From contig NC_081551.1 of assembly GCF_901000735.1 (NCBI RefSeq), forward strand, positions 13,461,700-13,525,699: 64,000 nt of DNA, given 5' to 3'. Shown in pieces: positions 33,899-46,420 of this stretch. The notes below the pieces were generated by a model. That model made no database searches, was not told the origin of the DNA, and saw nothing but the letters and a program-made list of their open reading frames with translations. The position numbers and the translations under genes were made by a program. Source of the stretch: Corylus avellana. Lineage: Eukaryota > Streptophyta > Magnoliopsida > Fagales > Betulaceae. The stretch's first letter is position 1. The number at the start of each line of letters is the position of its first letter.

Positions 33899-35123
33899 TG
33901 AGAGTTACAACCTAGACTCTCAAGTACACCTAGAGGGGGGGGGGGTGAATAGGTGTATATTATAAATAATGCGGAATTAACAATTAACACAAGCAACAGT
34001 CAAGCACCAAAAATATGTGAAGCAACAAAGTATATGGACACAGATATTTTTGGTTACGAAGTGGAAACATGAAGAACCTCTTCAAGGAAAAACCACTCTA
34101 GGGCAGAGGACCTAAGAAATCGTTTACTATATAAAAGGAGGAGAAAATACAAGTTGCTATAGTTACAAAGCCTTTGTAGTTGACATGAACTTGTCTAGAC
34201 AAGTGACCCTTCTTGCCCGGCTACTACGGTAATCCCCTCAGAACCTCTAGTACCCCTATTATCGACTTCCCTTGCTAGAACCTCTGACAAGCTGCAAGTT
34301 ACCTCGACTATTTACACACAAGTTGCTGAAAATAAATTACGGCACAACTCTTGGAGAGTATAGAGACTAAGCTCACAACATAAAACCTCTCCTAGCACAC
34401 AAGGAAAAACTCACTCAAAGCACTTAGGATTTCTTTCTCAATTTCGTGCTTCTGCCCTCTATTTTCCTTGATCAAAATGAGCTGCATGAGTTCTCTATTT
34501 ATAGGTAGAAATGAGGTGTCTTTTTCAGCTGCATTAAGAGACTTTCTGATTTGTCGTCTGGACGGGAAGAGGGGCCTTTCGAACAGACTCATGTTGGTGC
34601 AATGGCATGGCGGCATGTGGACTGCATCTTGACAATTCGGCAAGCATTTAATGCACGGTGCTGACTTTCTGACCACAGGCCGTCCGAACGGGCTAGGAGG
34701 CCATTCAGATGGGCTAGCATTTAATGCACCGACTCCCCGTGATTCCCGGAAGCATTTAATATGTCGGGGGAAAATTCAACGCAGTTTGACCTGAGTTCGT
34801 CCAAACAGCCATAGGGTTCGTCCAGATGGCCTAGCAATAAATGCTACAAAGCCTTGTCTCCAAGAGTGCATTTAATTTGTCGGGCAAAAATTCAACCATC
34901 GTAGCTTCCACCATTTGGATGGCCTGCGCGCGGACTCCTCTAGTTTTTGTATGGAGATCTTCATCCTGCAGCACACCCGGACGGGCTTCGCGCGGCTTGC
35001 GAACGGCCTTCTCTGAAACTGCTCCAAACTGCTCCTTAAGGTGTCAAATTACAACTGGGATGCAATTACACTATTTTGATCACCGAAATAAGCCAATTAC
35101 ATATTTGACAAAAATATCTAACA
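33899..35123 (-). repeat. Copia-type 3' LTR on the minus strand, copy B
   Basis: Counterpart of 8653-9874. The minus strand starts TGTTAGATATTTTTGTC after the purine tract. GTCTGGACGG-like motifs are scattered through it. Confidence 0.7.
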
Positions 35124-35265
35124 GACTCCCACTTTGGCATTTCGGTGATAAAACCACAAAATAACATATTGCAAAAATCCAAACACAAGATTTGCAGTAA
35201 ACAGAAACTCCCCTCAAAGTGAGTATCCCATCAATGGCAGAAATAAAACTAACACTCCAATAAAA

Positions 35266-36184
35266 TATGAGAATAACTTCTATAAGGTCTTGGCACAAAC
35301 CAAGCTCTTTGTGCCCTCCAATAATAAGTTGACATATCAGCTTGGAACAACAAATAACCTTATTGTGAAAACACCAGATTGGACCTCTTTGATCACTTAT
35401 GGATAAAAAAACCCTCCTCCTTTACGTTTTATCTCTCACCTTCTTGCCACAACTATCCGTCTCTCTCCCTCATTTTTATTTGAATCAATATCCAAGCAAA
35501 ATACCAAACATCAATGAAAATGGTTAAGATTACTTATTAAAAAAAAAAAAAAGAGATGAAAATGGACCCAATGTTCTCAAATAGTTACAGAGGCAAAAAA
35601 ATAAACCCTAGTAACTAAAGTAGTTATGGGTTTGAAGGACGCAGAAAAAAAAAAATGTTTGTTTTAGTGAAGAGAGGAGATAGATCAAAGAACTCATGAA
35701 AACTAGAGGTTGGAAGTACTCAGTTTGCAAAGATTTCTGGAAAATGCATTGTGGGTAGAGCAAATCTGCTTTCCTTTCTCCTCTCTCCTCTCTCCTTTTG
35801 TATTAAAGGTAAAGGATTTTTTGAAGGAATTATGTAAATATTGCAATATGCACTAGGTTATTGATCAGATTGTTTTGGTTTGATTGTTCTTGTTTTCCTT
35901 GTATTTGGCTTCTTGGTGGGGTTGATTGAGGTGTAAAATGGGTGTTCTAGCTTCTTCCTGGGTTGGCGCTCAGCATGGGTTGCAGCAATGAGGTTTTTCT
36001 TTAGAGAGAGGTGAGAGTTAATAGGTAAATGATGAGGGTTTTTTTGTCCATAAGTGATAAAAGAGGCTTGATTTGGTGTTTTCATGATAAAGTCCTTTAT
36101 TGTTCTAGGCTGATGTGTTAACTTATTATTGGAGGGCACAAAGGACTTGGCTTGTGCCAAGACCTTATAGAAGTTATTCTCATA
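35266..36184. repeat. Long inverted repeat (foldback), copy B
   Basis: Counterpart of 10017-10925 with the same ~155-190 bp inverted ends starting TATGAGAATAACTTC. The left arm is identical to copy A; the right arm has a few changes. Confidence 0.75.
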
Positions 36185-36500
36185 AAAGACATTACTCCCC
36201 CTTATTCATAACTCCCCAAAGAACACAAGACTGCTCTTCACAACACTTCCCCCCCTTAACCAATACTACTCCCCATTTTTATCACAAATGGTCAAAGGGG
36301 ATATGATAGTCCAACAAGTTTCTCAAGACGTACAAACATTGCATGGGGAGGGTTTGAACAGCTCATTGTAAGGTATGATGGACTATAAGCGTTGGACGAC
36401 TCCACCATAGTACCTACACACTTGACTCCAAGTTAGTATACAAGCAACACATGATATGGAGTAAGTGTAAACATGAAATAGCCACGACAAGTGATATTGA

Positions 36501-37101
36501 AGACTTAAAAACATCATTAAGGCATTTCATCAAACACATGGTGTGCCTGACATTTAAGCATGTGAACAATGATTCATGGCTAGATGAAAAATTATCATAC
36601 AACAAGGCCTTAAGCCTAATTACATCCATTCATAAACAATCCAAGAAAAACAAGGGAATTTGACCAACAACACATCATTGAGATATTTCATCGAAGATGT
36701 GATGCATGTTTTAAGCATGGCAAAAGTGTTCAAATAGAATCATGCTTATATCCCTCACAATCAAAGCCTAGACCACAATTATAACACACATGAGCAATTT
36801 AAGTAAGGAATTGAAGTAAATGGCTAAAGAATGTCATTTAGGCAGATTATCAAACATGTGGTGTGCATGAAATTTAGATATGTGAATAAGTCACACAATA
36901 CTCATGAAAGATCATGCTCACATACACCACAATCAAAGCCGAAAGCATAACCACAACATAAATGAAGCATCTCAAGAAGAAAAATGAACAATGAGTTCAA
37001 AGACTTCATTTTGGCATTTTATTGAACATGTGGTATGCATTTGAAGATAGACATGTGAAAAGTATTTCATGGACAATGAAAATACATGCCTAAGTACAAC
37101 C
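36501..37101. repeat. Diverged tandem repeat, ~160 bp x 4, copy B
   Basis: Counterpart of 11241-11841, with four units around the ATCRAACATGTGGTGTGCAT core. Non-coding. Confidence 0.8.
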
Positions 37102-37549
37102 AAACAATAGCTAGTACATATCAACAACAAGTAGCTATCATTCTTACAAAGGGAGTATGAAAATTTCGAACCAAACTCAAAACCCATCCTTGAAAAACCT
37201 AGGTTCCAAATCTTCTAGAAAATGTGACATGAGAGAAGATTGAATCTTAGAAAACATACCTTGGAGCCAATGAGGTTGGATTATGTTCGAAATTTGAAAA
37301 GAGAAACCACTAAAATTGAGGACCCAAAAGATTTGGGGAAGAAGTAGTTCATGCGGCACGAGAGACAGAGGAGTTTTTGTCATGGAGGAGAAAATAAGAG
37401 TTCTTGGATTACATACCTGGGCAGGGGCCATTCAGACGGTCACTTTGCACCGTTTGAACGGGGAGCCAAAAACAAAAGATTTCTCCCCCTTACTCCAATT
37501 TCTCTCTTTGTTAGGTGAGCATTTATAAAGACATGATACATTCAATTAA

Positions 37550-38393
37550 GGGGTAATTACCTTTTCCCCCATCAACTACAATGCATTGTCACTTTACCCC
37601 CATGAACTGACAACCCTACTGCCTGACCCTATCAAACTATCATTTTGTGCCCAAAACCCCCCTTTCATCAGTCAACCACGTTAAATTGGACAAAATATTC
37701 TCTTTTAAATGTTAAATCTCATTAAAAGATAGAAATACCCCCAAATAAAAAATTAAAACAAAAATATAAATATATAAATTAATTTTTTTAAAAAAAATAA
37801 AAAATAAATAGGGGGTGTTTGCCGGTTGGCAGCCATCCCCTTGGAGGAGGGGGTGGCACGTTGGCCACCCCCAGAGGTGGCTGGGGTTTTGGTAAGGAAA
37901 TGGGGATATTATGGTCACCATTGCTAAGAAAATGGTGGGGAGGAGGAGGATCGAGAGTAGAATGGTTTGGATATTGGGTGTCATCTTTATTTTCCTCCTC
38001 TGTTTTTTTGGGGTATTTCTGTTTCTGGGTTTGTCTACGTGTTTGTCAGAAACAGAGGTGGAGGGTTTAAAAGGACAGAAATCGTATCATCTGGGGAAGG
38101 GAATGAGGGAAAGATCAGAGGTTTGAGTTTTGACAATAACAAAATTCAATGGCCTTTGTTTTTCTGAGCCAATGTCCTTCGAATACATATACCGAATAAT
38201 ATTAACCGTGAAGGAGCTGATACTAACAAAGCTCAGAACTCTGATCTTTTCCTCGTTAGATGACTTCAGAGTAGAAGATAACAAATTTTTGTTGTAGTCT
38301 TCGTTAAAAGCGATGGAAGAAGAAGAGGATGAAGAAGAAGATACTTTTTAATTTTAATATATTTATATTTTTTGAAACTAGTACTCATACATT

Positions 38394-38468
<75 letters not shown>

Positions 38469-38674
38469 TTTTAATTTTAAGGGTATTATATGTAATTTTT
38501 GTATATAAAGTTGGGGTATTTGAGTCATTTCAAGTTTTTTAATGTGGTTGATTGATGGAATGGGGGTTTTGGGCACAAAATGGTAGTTTGATAGAGTCGA
38601 GCAGTAAGGTTGTCAATTCATGGGGGTAAAGTGACAATGCGTTTTTGTTGATAGGGACAAAAGGCAATTACCCC
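37550..38674. mobile_element. MULE-type DNA transposon (possible Pack-MULE), copy B
   Basis: Target duplications TTCAATTAA lie at 37541-37549 and 38675-38683, termini GGGGTAATTAC and its complement. It is longer than copy A (1125 against 982 bp): about 125 bp near 37690-37810 is kept here and deleted in copy A, and its (TA)n run (38398-38463) is longer. The interior gene-like stretch is almost the same as in copy A. No transposase. Confidence 0.85.
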
Positions 38675-38683
38675 TTCAATTAA

Positions 38684-40058
38684 TGATCAAGAAATGCTAA
38701 TAAAAATAACTTCTTGTTGAATGAGCCGAAAATACCCAAAGCATGCAAGAGTATCAAAAGATGAATGAACATGTCATTTTTATACTTCAGGCAATGCCAA
38801 TATTTACCATCACTATCCAAGCCATTGTGTTGTGTGTGGCAAGCTTCAATTAAGAGCCAAGCAATGGACAAAAATAGATAGACAATAAAGCACATAAAAC
38901 TTCTAAACCATATGAAGGAAATTCATAGTTTGTTTAGGTTAGAAGTCAAACCTTACTAGGGCCTAGCCATCCCCATCCAATACTCTCCCCTTAAGTCTTG
39001 GCATAAGGCTCAAAGCTACATCCAAAATTTTTCTTTTGTGGATGAGCCAAACACAAATAAATAGACACAGTGAAATTTTCCTTTTTTTAATATTATGGCA
39101 TTTTGCACATTTCACTTTGAATTTTCTCTTTGAGAACGTGTCTTTTATCATAACAAAAGAAGGTCAAGACATGGGTTTGAGCTAGATTTTTAGGCTCTAG
39201 GTTCAACCAGCATTTGGTCAATCTTACCTACAAGAAACTCCATTCTATGCATATGGTTTGTCCATCATAACGAATTTATATAGATCGACATTCCTTCTTG
39301 AAGCTTAAGTGCATAGAATTAGCATGAATGAGATGTGCCACAATAACATATGCTTGAGTAGTCAAATAACGGTTCATTATAAAGATAATCAACCTAAGCA
39401 TGATAAGTGTATTTCCAAGGCACATAAGTTAAGAGGATATCTCAAAAGCATTTGAAGAGCAATTAAAGAATGTATCCATCTTAACAACTCAAGGTGCCAC
39501 ACAATACCAACAACTTTCCCATTTTTTTTTTAAAAAAATTTTATCATAACAAAATAAAAACACTCATAGGAAAGAAAAACAAAGATCAACACATGCAAAA
39601 CAAAAATCCTAAACATTATAGGATGCATGTATGAAATGAGAATTCAAAAGGCACAACATAACAACATGCTCTAGCCTTAAACTCATATCATATAGGTCCT
39701 CTATAGAGTATGATTTGGTTTAAAACTATTTTCTAGGCCTCCACTAGTCACCACATATTTATGGACATAGGATCGGCATATAGACAAGAAATTTGGTGGT
39801 CCTCACTTTACATTTCGTCCATACACTTTTCCAAATATCACAACACATGAATTTCTAGTGAAGTCCTTTTTGATTGTGCCGTGGTAGAATTCTCAAAGCA
39901 AACTTGTGTAAAATGTGAAACAAAAAACACAACAAGATGCTATATATGAAAACAAAAATATGCAAAACTAAAAAGTTATGCACACAAAATAACATGAACT
40001 AGGATATCAAGAATGTGCAATTTTAGCAATCCTAGTCATGTCTTGTGACCACCTTTCA
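38684..40058 (-). other. Non-coding Copia DNA between MULE and gag
   Basis: On the minus strand this lies directly downstream of the gag stop. It holds no protease, integrase or reverse transcriptase. Bases up to 39944 match copy A, and 38839-38843 (GCAAG) is the empty Athila target. Confidence 0.65.
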
Positions 40059-40884
40059 CTAGGTGAGTCCATTACCATTCCCTTGCAAAAGGTGAATGGC
40101 GTCATCCTTCCTTACCCAAACTTTCTTAACAAGGGGTGTAGGTTTGGTGTCTAGCTTGTCCAACCTTGTCATCATGTTTTTCATCATTGCACATAACCCT
40201 TCAAAATCATTCCTAGAGTAGGAAGTTTTTCTTTTATGATCATGGGGTTTCAACTTAAAACAATTAGGTATAATGTGACCTATTTTTCCACCATGATGAC
40301 AAATTTGGGCAAACCTTTGAGAAGGATAAAAATTGCTCTTAGGTAAAAGGTGTTGAGAACGTTGAACCTTACCTTTCTTACCTGTAGAAGTCGAGGTGGT
40401 TATTTCCTTCTTCTTAGCCTTGACTTCCTTTCCTCTTCTCTTTGAGGAATGAGCACTTGCCAACTTTCCTTCTTCCTTGGTTTCTTCCACATTTTCTGAT
40501 TTAACAAAAATTATCTTGGAAGAAGAAACAGGGTTAGAGGAAGAAGCAGCATATTTATCAAATCCCAAACCAGATCTATCACAAGCATTTTTCTGGTTTT
40601 TCAACAAATTGTCAAGTTTATCACTAGAAAACTTTCTAAAGTGATTCCTTGATTCATTCAACTCCTTTTCAAGGGATTTGAACTTGGTGATTAGCACATG
40701 GTTTTCAGATTTCAAAGTATTACAAATCGCATGTGAATCACCCAAGTCATTAATCAACTTACTCTTTTTAAGTTCCAACAAACACACATCTTCAAGATAC
40801 CTTAGATTGTCGTTTCTTAAAACATAAATTTTTTCCACTAAACAGTTAACAGAATCTTGAAGATCACATTCCTTGAGTAATAAT
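40059..40884 (-). pseudogene. Copia gag, C-terminal part
   Basis: About 275 codons are open. The N-terminal half is a coiled-coil-like stretch (KSENHVLITKFKSLEKEL), then a Lys-rich linker, then a zinc knuckle near 40300 reading CHHGGKIGHIIPNC. The second Cys of CX2CX4HX4C is Gly here, so zinc binding is probably lost. The frame ends KKVWVRKDD...GNGNGLT at a stop, and no protease follows, unlike a normal Copia gag-pol. The UBN2-type capsid domain is cut off by the junction near 40884. The closest relative here is the gag at 58854-60787. Confidence 0.75.
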
Positions 40885-42532
40885 TATGTTCATCTTGCAT
40901 CCACTAGACGTAGGACACCTGCACTTAAAGCACCAAAGACTGAAGGTCTTTTTGAAATAAGACATTCTTCGGATGTAGCTACTAAAGTAGATGATGACTG
41001 CTGGTTTTGCTCCTAATGCTGCTCACATGCACACACAGCACGAACCATGTTCATTTTGTTCTAGTCCTATGCATCACATAAATGATTGTCCTACTGCTCG
41101 AAATTTTGCTGATGTTTCTAATGAGCACGTCAATGCATCATTCTCATGACTGGGTAATGATCCGTATTCCAATACCTATAACCCAAGGTGGATAAGTCAT
41201 CCAAAATTCTCATGGAAGGCTCAATCTTCAGGCAACTCAGCTCCTGGACTACACAATCAAGCTCAATCTAACAGGCAACCCTACCAACCTTCTTCCACAT
41301 ACCGGCCTCCACAGAAGCAGTATCAGGCCGCATCACCTCCTCTGTCAGAGACTGACTTTCAAAATAAGGTGTTGAATATTCTTAGCAAAGTGGAGGACAA
41401 TAATCAGATGGTGAAATCTCAACAGGAGACAATGAACTCTCATTCTCAAGCCATTTCCAAGTTAGAGGCTCAAATGGGACAGATGGTTAATGCCCTCAAC
41501 AGGAGGGAAGATGGGAAGCTTCCAAGTCAGCCAATGGTCAACCCAAAGGGACATTACATGGTAGATGAGGGTACTTCATATCACCAACAATTCCAAGCCA
41601 TCACCACATTGCGGAGTGGAAGAGTGGTAGACAATCACGTGGAAAAGAAGAAGGATGAGCAAACTGAGATCCCACAGAATCTGCAGAAGGAAAATGGTAA
41701 GCAAGTAAGCACTGAGGCTTTGTCTTCATCCGCTCCCACTCTTAAGATGCCATATGAGCCTCAGGCCCATTCCCAAAACATCTCAAGGCACCTTCTCACT
41801 TCAGGAAACAAGGAGATAAAATACAAAATGTGATGGAGGTCTTCAAATTGGCAAAAATCAACCTCCCACTCTTTGATGCCATCAAACAAGTGCCTACTTA
41901 TGCAAAATTCCTTAAGGACTTATGTACTCAAAAGACGAAAAGCAGAAATCACATTCCCAAGAAAGTCCTTCTTACTGAGCACAAAAGCTCCTTGATTCAG
42001 CACAACACTCCTCCGAAGTTCAAGGACCCTAGATCCCCTACAATTTTATGCATCATCCGACAGAGTGAGATTGATAAAGCACTCCTAGATCTGGGAGCTA
42101 GTGTGAATTTACTTCCATATTCAGTGTATCAACAACTTGGCCTAGGTGAACTAAAGCCTACCACAGTGATTTTGCAGCTGGTTGATCGATCCATTAAGAA
42201 GCCAAGAGGGATTGTAGAAGATGTCATCATTAGGGTGGATAAGTTTTTCTTCCCGGTGGACTTCATCGTACTTGACACCGAGCCCGTTCCCAATCTAGAG
42301 AAGCTGATCCCAGTCATCCTTGGGCGTCCTTTCTTAGCCATGGCCAATGCATGCATCAATTGTCGGACTAGAGTCATGGAGATCTCATTTGGAAATATAA
42401 AGGTTAGGTTGAATATATTCACTGCATTCCAGCAAGCACCTGATCAGAATGAGTGTTTCTTTGTGGACAATATGGAAGAGTATGTAGAAGATTCACTCCC
42501 TAGTCTCTTGACAAAGGATCCTTTGAAATCCT
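40885..42532 (+). pseudogene. Outer Athila-like element: gag C-terminus and protease
   Basis: The gag zinc knuckle is at 41048-41089, in the form CSFCSSPMHHINDC, a complete CX2CX4HX4C. After stops comes the linker with NTYNPRWISHPKFSW, then MGQMVNALN and FQAITTLRSGRV. A frame change near 41820 leads into the protease (to 42532) with the intact active-site motif LLDLGASVNLLPYS and the flap/ILGRPFLA motif. The frame continues into the LTR at 42533, where the inner element interrupts it. The rest of pol resumes at 50886. The 5' LTR and capsid part are missing left of about 40960. Confidence 0.82.
42528..42532. repeat. Target-site duplication ATCCT (left)
   Basis: ATCCT precedes the inner LTR and recurs at 50881-50885 after its partner LTR. 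Confidence 0.85.
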
Positions 42533-43884
42533 TGTTAAGTACTAAAATATTCATATTTTCAGCCCTTAACTTACATGTTTTAATCTTTTAGTTTTAGTTA
42601 ATTAGGCCATTTTAATTCCTTTTTATGTTTTCCATACTTTTATAGGCTTTTGGAAGAAAATGAAGTAAATCTGGAAGATTTGAGCTCAAAGAGAGAAAAT
42701 GGGAAAAGTGGGAGCCCCTGACACTACGATCGATCATAGGATCTCTACGATCGAACACAATACTAGAGAAGACAAAGAATGAAGTGGCCATGAGAGCTCG
42801 AGCACACAACAAAAGAGGCTCGATCACAGATGTACGATCGAGCGCACACAGGTTGTGATTGATCGCACCCGTGCACAGAAGACACATCAAAGCTGCAGCC
42901 AGAATAGTAGTATTTCCATATTAGGGTTTTCCAACTCGCAATTGTTATAGGTTTGAAACCCTAAAAAATTCCTAGGTTTACTAGTTTGTCAAGGACTTCT
43001 AAAGCCTATAAATAGATCCTTAAGCCTCTAGAATAGGGAGGCTTGGGAAGGAGAAGAATTGGAGTTCTCAAGTTCAAGTTTCAGGTTTATTCTTTTCATT
43101 TCTTTTCTTTTATTTTATGAAGATGTTTAACATCAACTTCATGTGTAACTAATTTAATTAGTACGGTTAGATTGAAGCCCTAGTTATGTTTAGTTGATAT
43201 TCAATATTGGCGCGCCCTTGTGATGATCTTGTTGTGATATCTAAATTGATTAATTCCCGATTTCATGAATTTCTCATATGTGTGTGCCTGATCAACATGT
43301 GCATGTGGTATGGACTAGTTAGTTAAATCAATTTGGATGACCGAGTCCTGGGTTTAACATAAGTAACAAAAGAAATCTACACTAGGTTCTTGGGTTAAAC
43401 ATGGGGAACCGGGAGTAGACACCGATGCCCTAGGCCTCATGTGTTTGTCGATTTTCACAGTTTTATGCTTTCTTAAAGAACAACTTAGTAGACACCCATG
43501 CTAGATCATTTAAGAAAGAATAGAATTAGAGTAGACACCCATGCCTAATTTGTTGCTTAGGGAAATCAATAGTTTAAGGAGTAGACACCAATGCCCTTAG
43601 GTTGACAAACATTAGATATTCATAACATGATCAAAACATTGACATATTGATATATTAGCTAAATATAATTAGTGGTGGATATCTAAGCCCTACCTTTTTA
43701 TCATTATCAACTTAAATCCAATCTCTTGTTTTATTTTACTATGGGAATTGATTTTAGACAAGATTCAGCAATCCTCGTGGGAATGACCCCGTATTTGTAC
43801 ACTATACTACTGTGTTGACCTCGTGCACTTGCAGGTAAAATATCAAATTATTTGCCTATTAAGTTAGGTAGGTAATTGTGAACA
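42533..43884 (+). repeat. 5' LTR of inner Athila-like element
   Basis: 1352 bp, TGTTAAGTACT to TTGTGAACA. It contains a cluster of ACGATCGAGCGCAC motifs (42723-42868), a TATAAATAG box near 43009 and the GTAGACACCCATGC repeats (43410-43595). Confidence 0.92.
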
Positions 43885-43890
43885 AGTTTT

Positions 43891-43908
43891 TGGCGCCGTT
43901 GCCGGGGA
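43891..43908 (+). promoter_or_regulatory. Primer binding site, tRNA-Asp
   Basis: TGGCGCCGTTGCCGGGGA is, as I recall the tRNA, a perfect complement of the last 18 bases of plant tRNA-Asp, six bases after the LTR. tRNA-Asp priming is characteristic of Athila-like elements. Confidence 0.9.
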
Positions 43909-44301
43909 TTGAGGCAATTTTGTTTAAAATTATTTTCCTTATTTATGTTATTTTAATTTTTAATTTTTAATTTTGTTTTTATCAAAATTATTTTCTGTTG
44001 ATTCTTAATTTTTTCTATTTTCTGTTTTCTGTTTTAGGTTGCGGACTAGCATTCTGTGATTGCAATCGAACGTCAGCTGAGTGCAATCGAGCGCATTACG
44101 ATCGAGCGCACCAACCTGCGACCGAGCGCAATTCCAGGGAGCATCTGGACCAGCAGCACTAAAGCTACTTTGACTGAAGAAGTAACTCAATTGATGCAAG
44201 GTCGTTGATCTCAAGATTCAACCGTCATTCCACTCGATCCTAAAATTGAGCAGACAATTCGACAAAGACCTAGAGACAAATAAGAAGAGGAAGAAATTGA
44301 G

Positions 44302-45522
44302 ATGGAAAATTTGCAAGAGAATCTAATAGGGCCAAGACCACTAGAGGCAAATCCACCACCGGTGCGGAGACCGATGAAGTAAGCATTCGTTCCAGCAAAC
44401 CTCCATCAACCCTCATGCATAGCATATCAACCGGAGGTGGAAGGCAGTTATTATATTTGTCCTCAAATCTTCAATTCATTGACTCACTTCAGGGGCACAG
44501 CTACTGAGGATCCAAACTTGCGTCTTAAAGAATTCTTTGATCTATGCAAGTTGCAGCATGTCCAAGGCCTAACTCTAGAGAGTCTCAGGTTAGTTCTACT
44601 TCCTTTCTCTTTGAAAGATAATGCTAAACTGTGGTATAATTCTTTGCCTGCAGATTCTATCCATACTTGGGAAGAATTAGCCACCAAGTTTCTGAAGAAG
44701 TTTTTCCCAACTCAAAAGACAAGACAACTTAAAAGGGAGCTTCAAATGTTCCAACAACGAGATGGAGATCTGTTCTTTGAGGCATTGGATCACTTCAATT
44801 CATTGCTTCTAAAGTGCCCACATCACAACATCCCTCAAGATGATCAGGTACAAATTTTCTATGAAGGTTTAGATGATACTAACAAAGGAATGGTTGATTC
44901 AACTTGTGGAGGAGCACTTATGGAAAAGAGTAGTGAGGAAGCAATGGAGCTTTTTGAATTGTTGAGTGAGCATTCTCAGCAATTCTGCTCTAGAGGAAGG
45001 CGATGAGTTAAGAGCAAGGGCATGTATGAAGTGAACTTCAATGGAGGATCTCCCAATCAGATGGCCACTGTGGAAAAGAAGTTGGACATGATTGTCAAGG
45101 CCATGACTGCTCAGAATATTTCACCTCTGCAATAGGACATACCAATCCAGGTATGAGCTATTTGTTCCCATCTAGATCACACTACTGAGACGTGTCCTTT
45201 ATCTCCAATTGCAGAGCAAGAAGAAGTGAATTATGTGGGACAAAACAATTACCCCCACAAGAACAATCCGTACTCCAACACTTATAATCTAGGATGGCGC
45301 AACCATCCCAATTGCTCTTGGAGTAACAATCAAGGACAGCAGAAGGGGCCCCAACAAGGAAGCCAACCAACTCAAGAGTCAAAGTTGAACCAACTGGAGA
45401 ATATGATACACAACCTGGTGACCTCACAACAGCAATTCACGACTGATCAAAAACAATTCAATACAAAGACTGATCAAGCCATTCAAATACCAAATGGGGC
45501 TGATGGCAAAGGAGCTGAGTGA
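44302..45522 (+). pseudogene. Gag of inner Athila-like element
   Basis: The likely start is ATG 44302 (MENLQENLIGP), but TAA at 44380-44382 stops it. The capsid domain (Retrotrans_gag, PF03732) follows open from 44383 to 45006, with FRGTATEDPNLRLKEFFDLC, LWYNSLP, FLKKFFP and VQIFYEGL. More stops come at 45004 and 45154-45156; the second replaces the first Cys of the zinc knuckle, leaving only AICSHLDHTTETC. The Asn-rich linker NPYSNTYNLGWRNHP ends in a frameshift near 45490. Gag would form the particle and package RNA; this copy cannot make it full length. Confidence 0.85.
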
Positions 45523-46420
45523 GAGGAAGCAAGGAGAATTTCCAGCCCAAACAATACCTAACGCAGGGAGTCACCAGCAGCTGAAAGCAGTCACAGTTCT
45601 CAGGAATGGCAAAGTCATTGGAACTGAAGATCCATCTCAAGCAACTCAAGATGAACCATCAACCTCTAAGGTAAACAAAATGGAGAAGGTAAATTCACCC
45701 CCCTTTCCTCAAAGGTTAGTCAAACCAAAGAAAGAAAAGCAACTCATGGATATCTTTGAGACTTTGAGGAAAGTAGAAATCAATATTCCCTTGTTAGATG
45801 CAATTAAACAGATTCCTTCTTATGGCAAATTTTTAAAGGATTGTTGCACTAACAAAAGGAGATTTCAGGAGCATGAGATTGTGGCTCTAATAGAAGAGGT
45901 AAATGCAGTTTTGTTGAGAAAATTACCACCCAAGCTAACAAATCCGGGTAGTTTTACCATTCCTTGCAGGATAGGAGACCACCTTTTTGAGCATGCATTG
46001 CTAAATCTGGGAGCAGGGGTCAATTTGCTGCCTTACATGGTATATGAAAAGCTGGGTTTGAGAAAGCTTTAACCAACCTCTGTTACCTTGCAATTGGCAG
46101 ACAGAAGCATCAAAAGACCAAGAGGTATACTTGAGGATGTGTTGGTAAAGATAGGTACATTCATTTTACCTGCTAACTTCATTGTGATAGATGTGGAAGA
46201 ATCTCCTATGCCATCACCCTTGCCTATCATCTTAGGAAGACCCTTTATGAGAATTGCTGATACTACAATAGGTGTGAAAAAGGGTACAGTAAGTATGAAG
46301 GTGAACAGTGAGACAATAGAATTTAAAATATTTGATGCAATGAAGTTACCTCATGATGATTTAGAATGTTTTAATGCTTGTATGATCCAAGGTGTTAGTG
46401 AGCCAGTTTTGCAGAATTGA
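45494..46420 (+). pseudogene. Aspartic protease region of inner Athila-like element
   Basis: It starts in a new frame with MAKELSERKQGEFPAQ (the gag-protease linker), then KVEINIPLLDAIKQIPSYGKF, and the protease core LLNLGAGVNLLPYM. The catalytic Asp of the DLGAS motif is Asn here, so the enzyme would be inactive. TAA at 46070-46072 interrupts it; afterwards LADRSIKRPRGILEDV and ILGRPFMRIAD are in the same frame. It ends at 46420, where a normal element would run on into reverse transcriptase. Compare the intact motif at 42090 in the outer element. Confidence 0.85.

Larger units (their letters stand above)
25316..39944. repeat. Segmental duplication, copy B
   Basis: This matches 1-20976 (without 13442-19880) base for base over long stretches. 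It starts TTTCGAATTTGTTGCTTGGG, as the window itself does. The offset shifts only slightly with small indels (25315 at the start, 25310 at the SAUR gene). It keeps the empty Athila site at 38839-38843 and an intact Copia context on its right. Confidence 0.95.
33899..40884 (-). mobile_element. Gag-only Copia-type element (5' end truncated), minus strand
   Basis: On the minus strand the order is gag (40884-40059), about 5 kb without any pol gene, a purine tract, then the 3' LTR (35123-33899). The non-coding part holds the foldback (35266-36184), tandem repeats (36501-37101) and an inserted MULE (37550-38674). The 5' LTR and gag N-terminus are missing where the Athila fragment begins. The organisation resembles the TR-GAG class of plant retrotransposons, which keep gag only. 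That the gag and the LTR belong together is inferred from order, strand and the absence of any other element boundary. Confidence 0.6.

Noticed and set aside
38385..38576. Minus-strand ORF with a long Ile-Tyr repeat
   Set aside because: It is the (TA)n microsatellite of the MULE read in frame; not a gene.
42533..42591. C-terminal extension of the protease ORF to 42591
   Set aside because: These codons are LTR sequence of the inner element; the true frame is interrupted at 42532.
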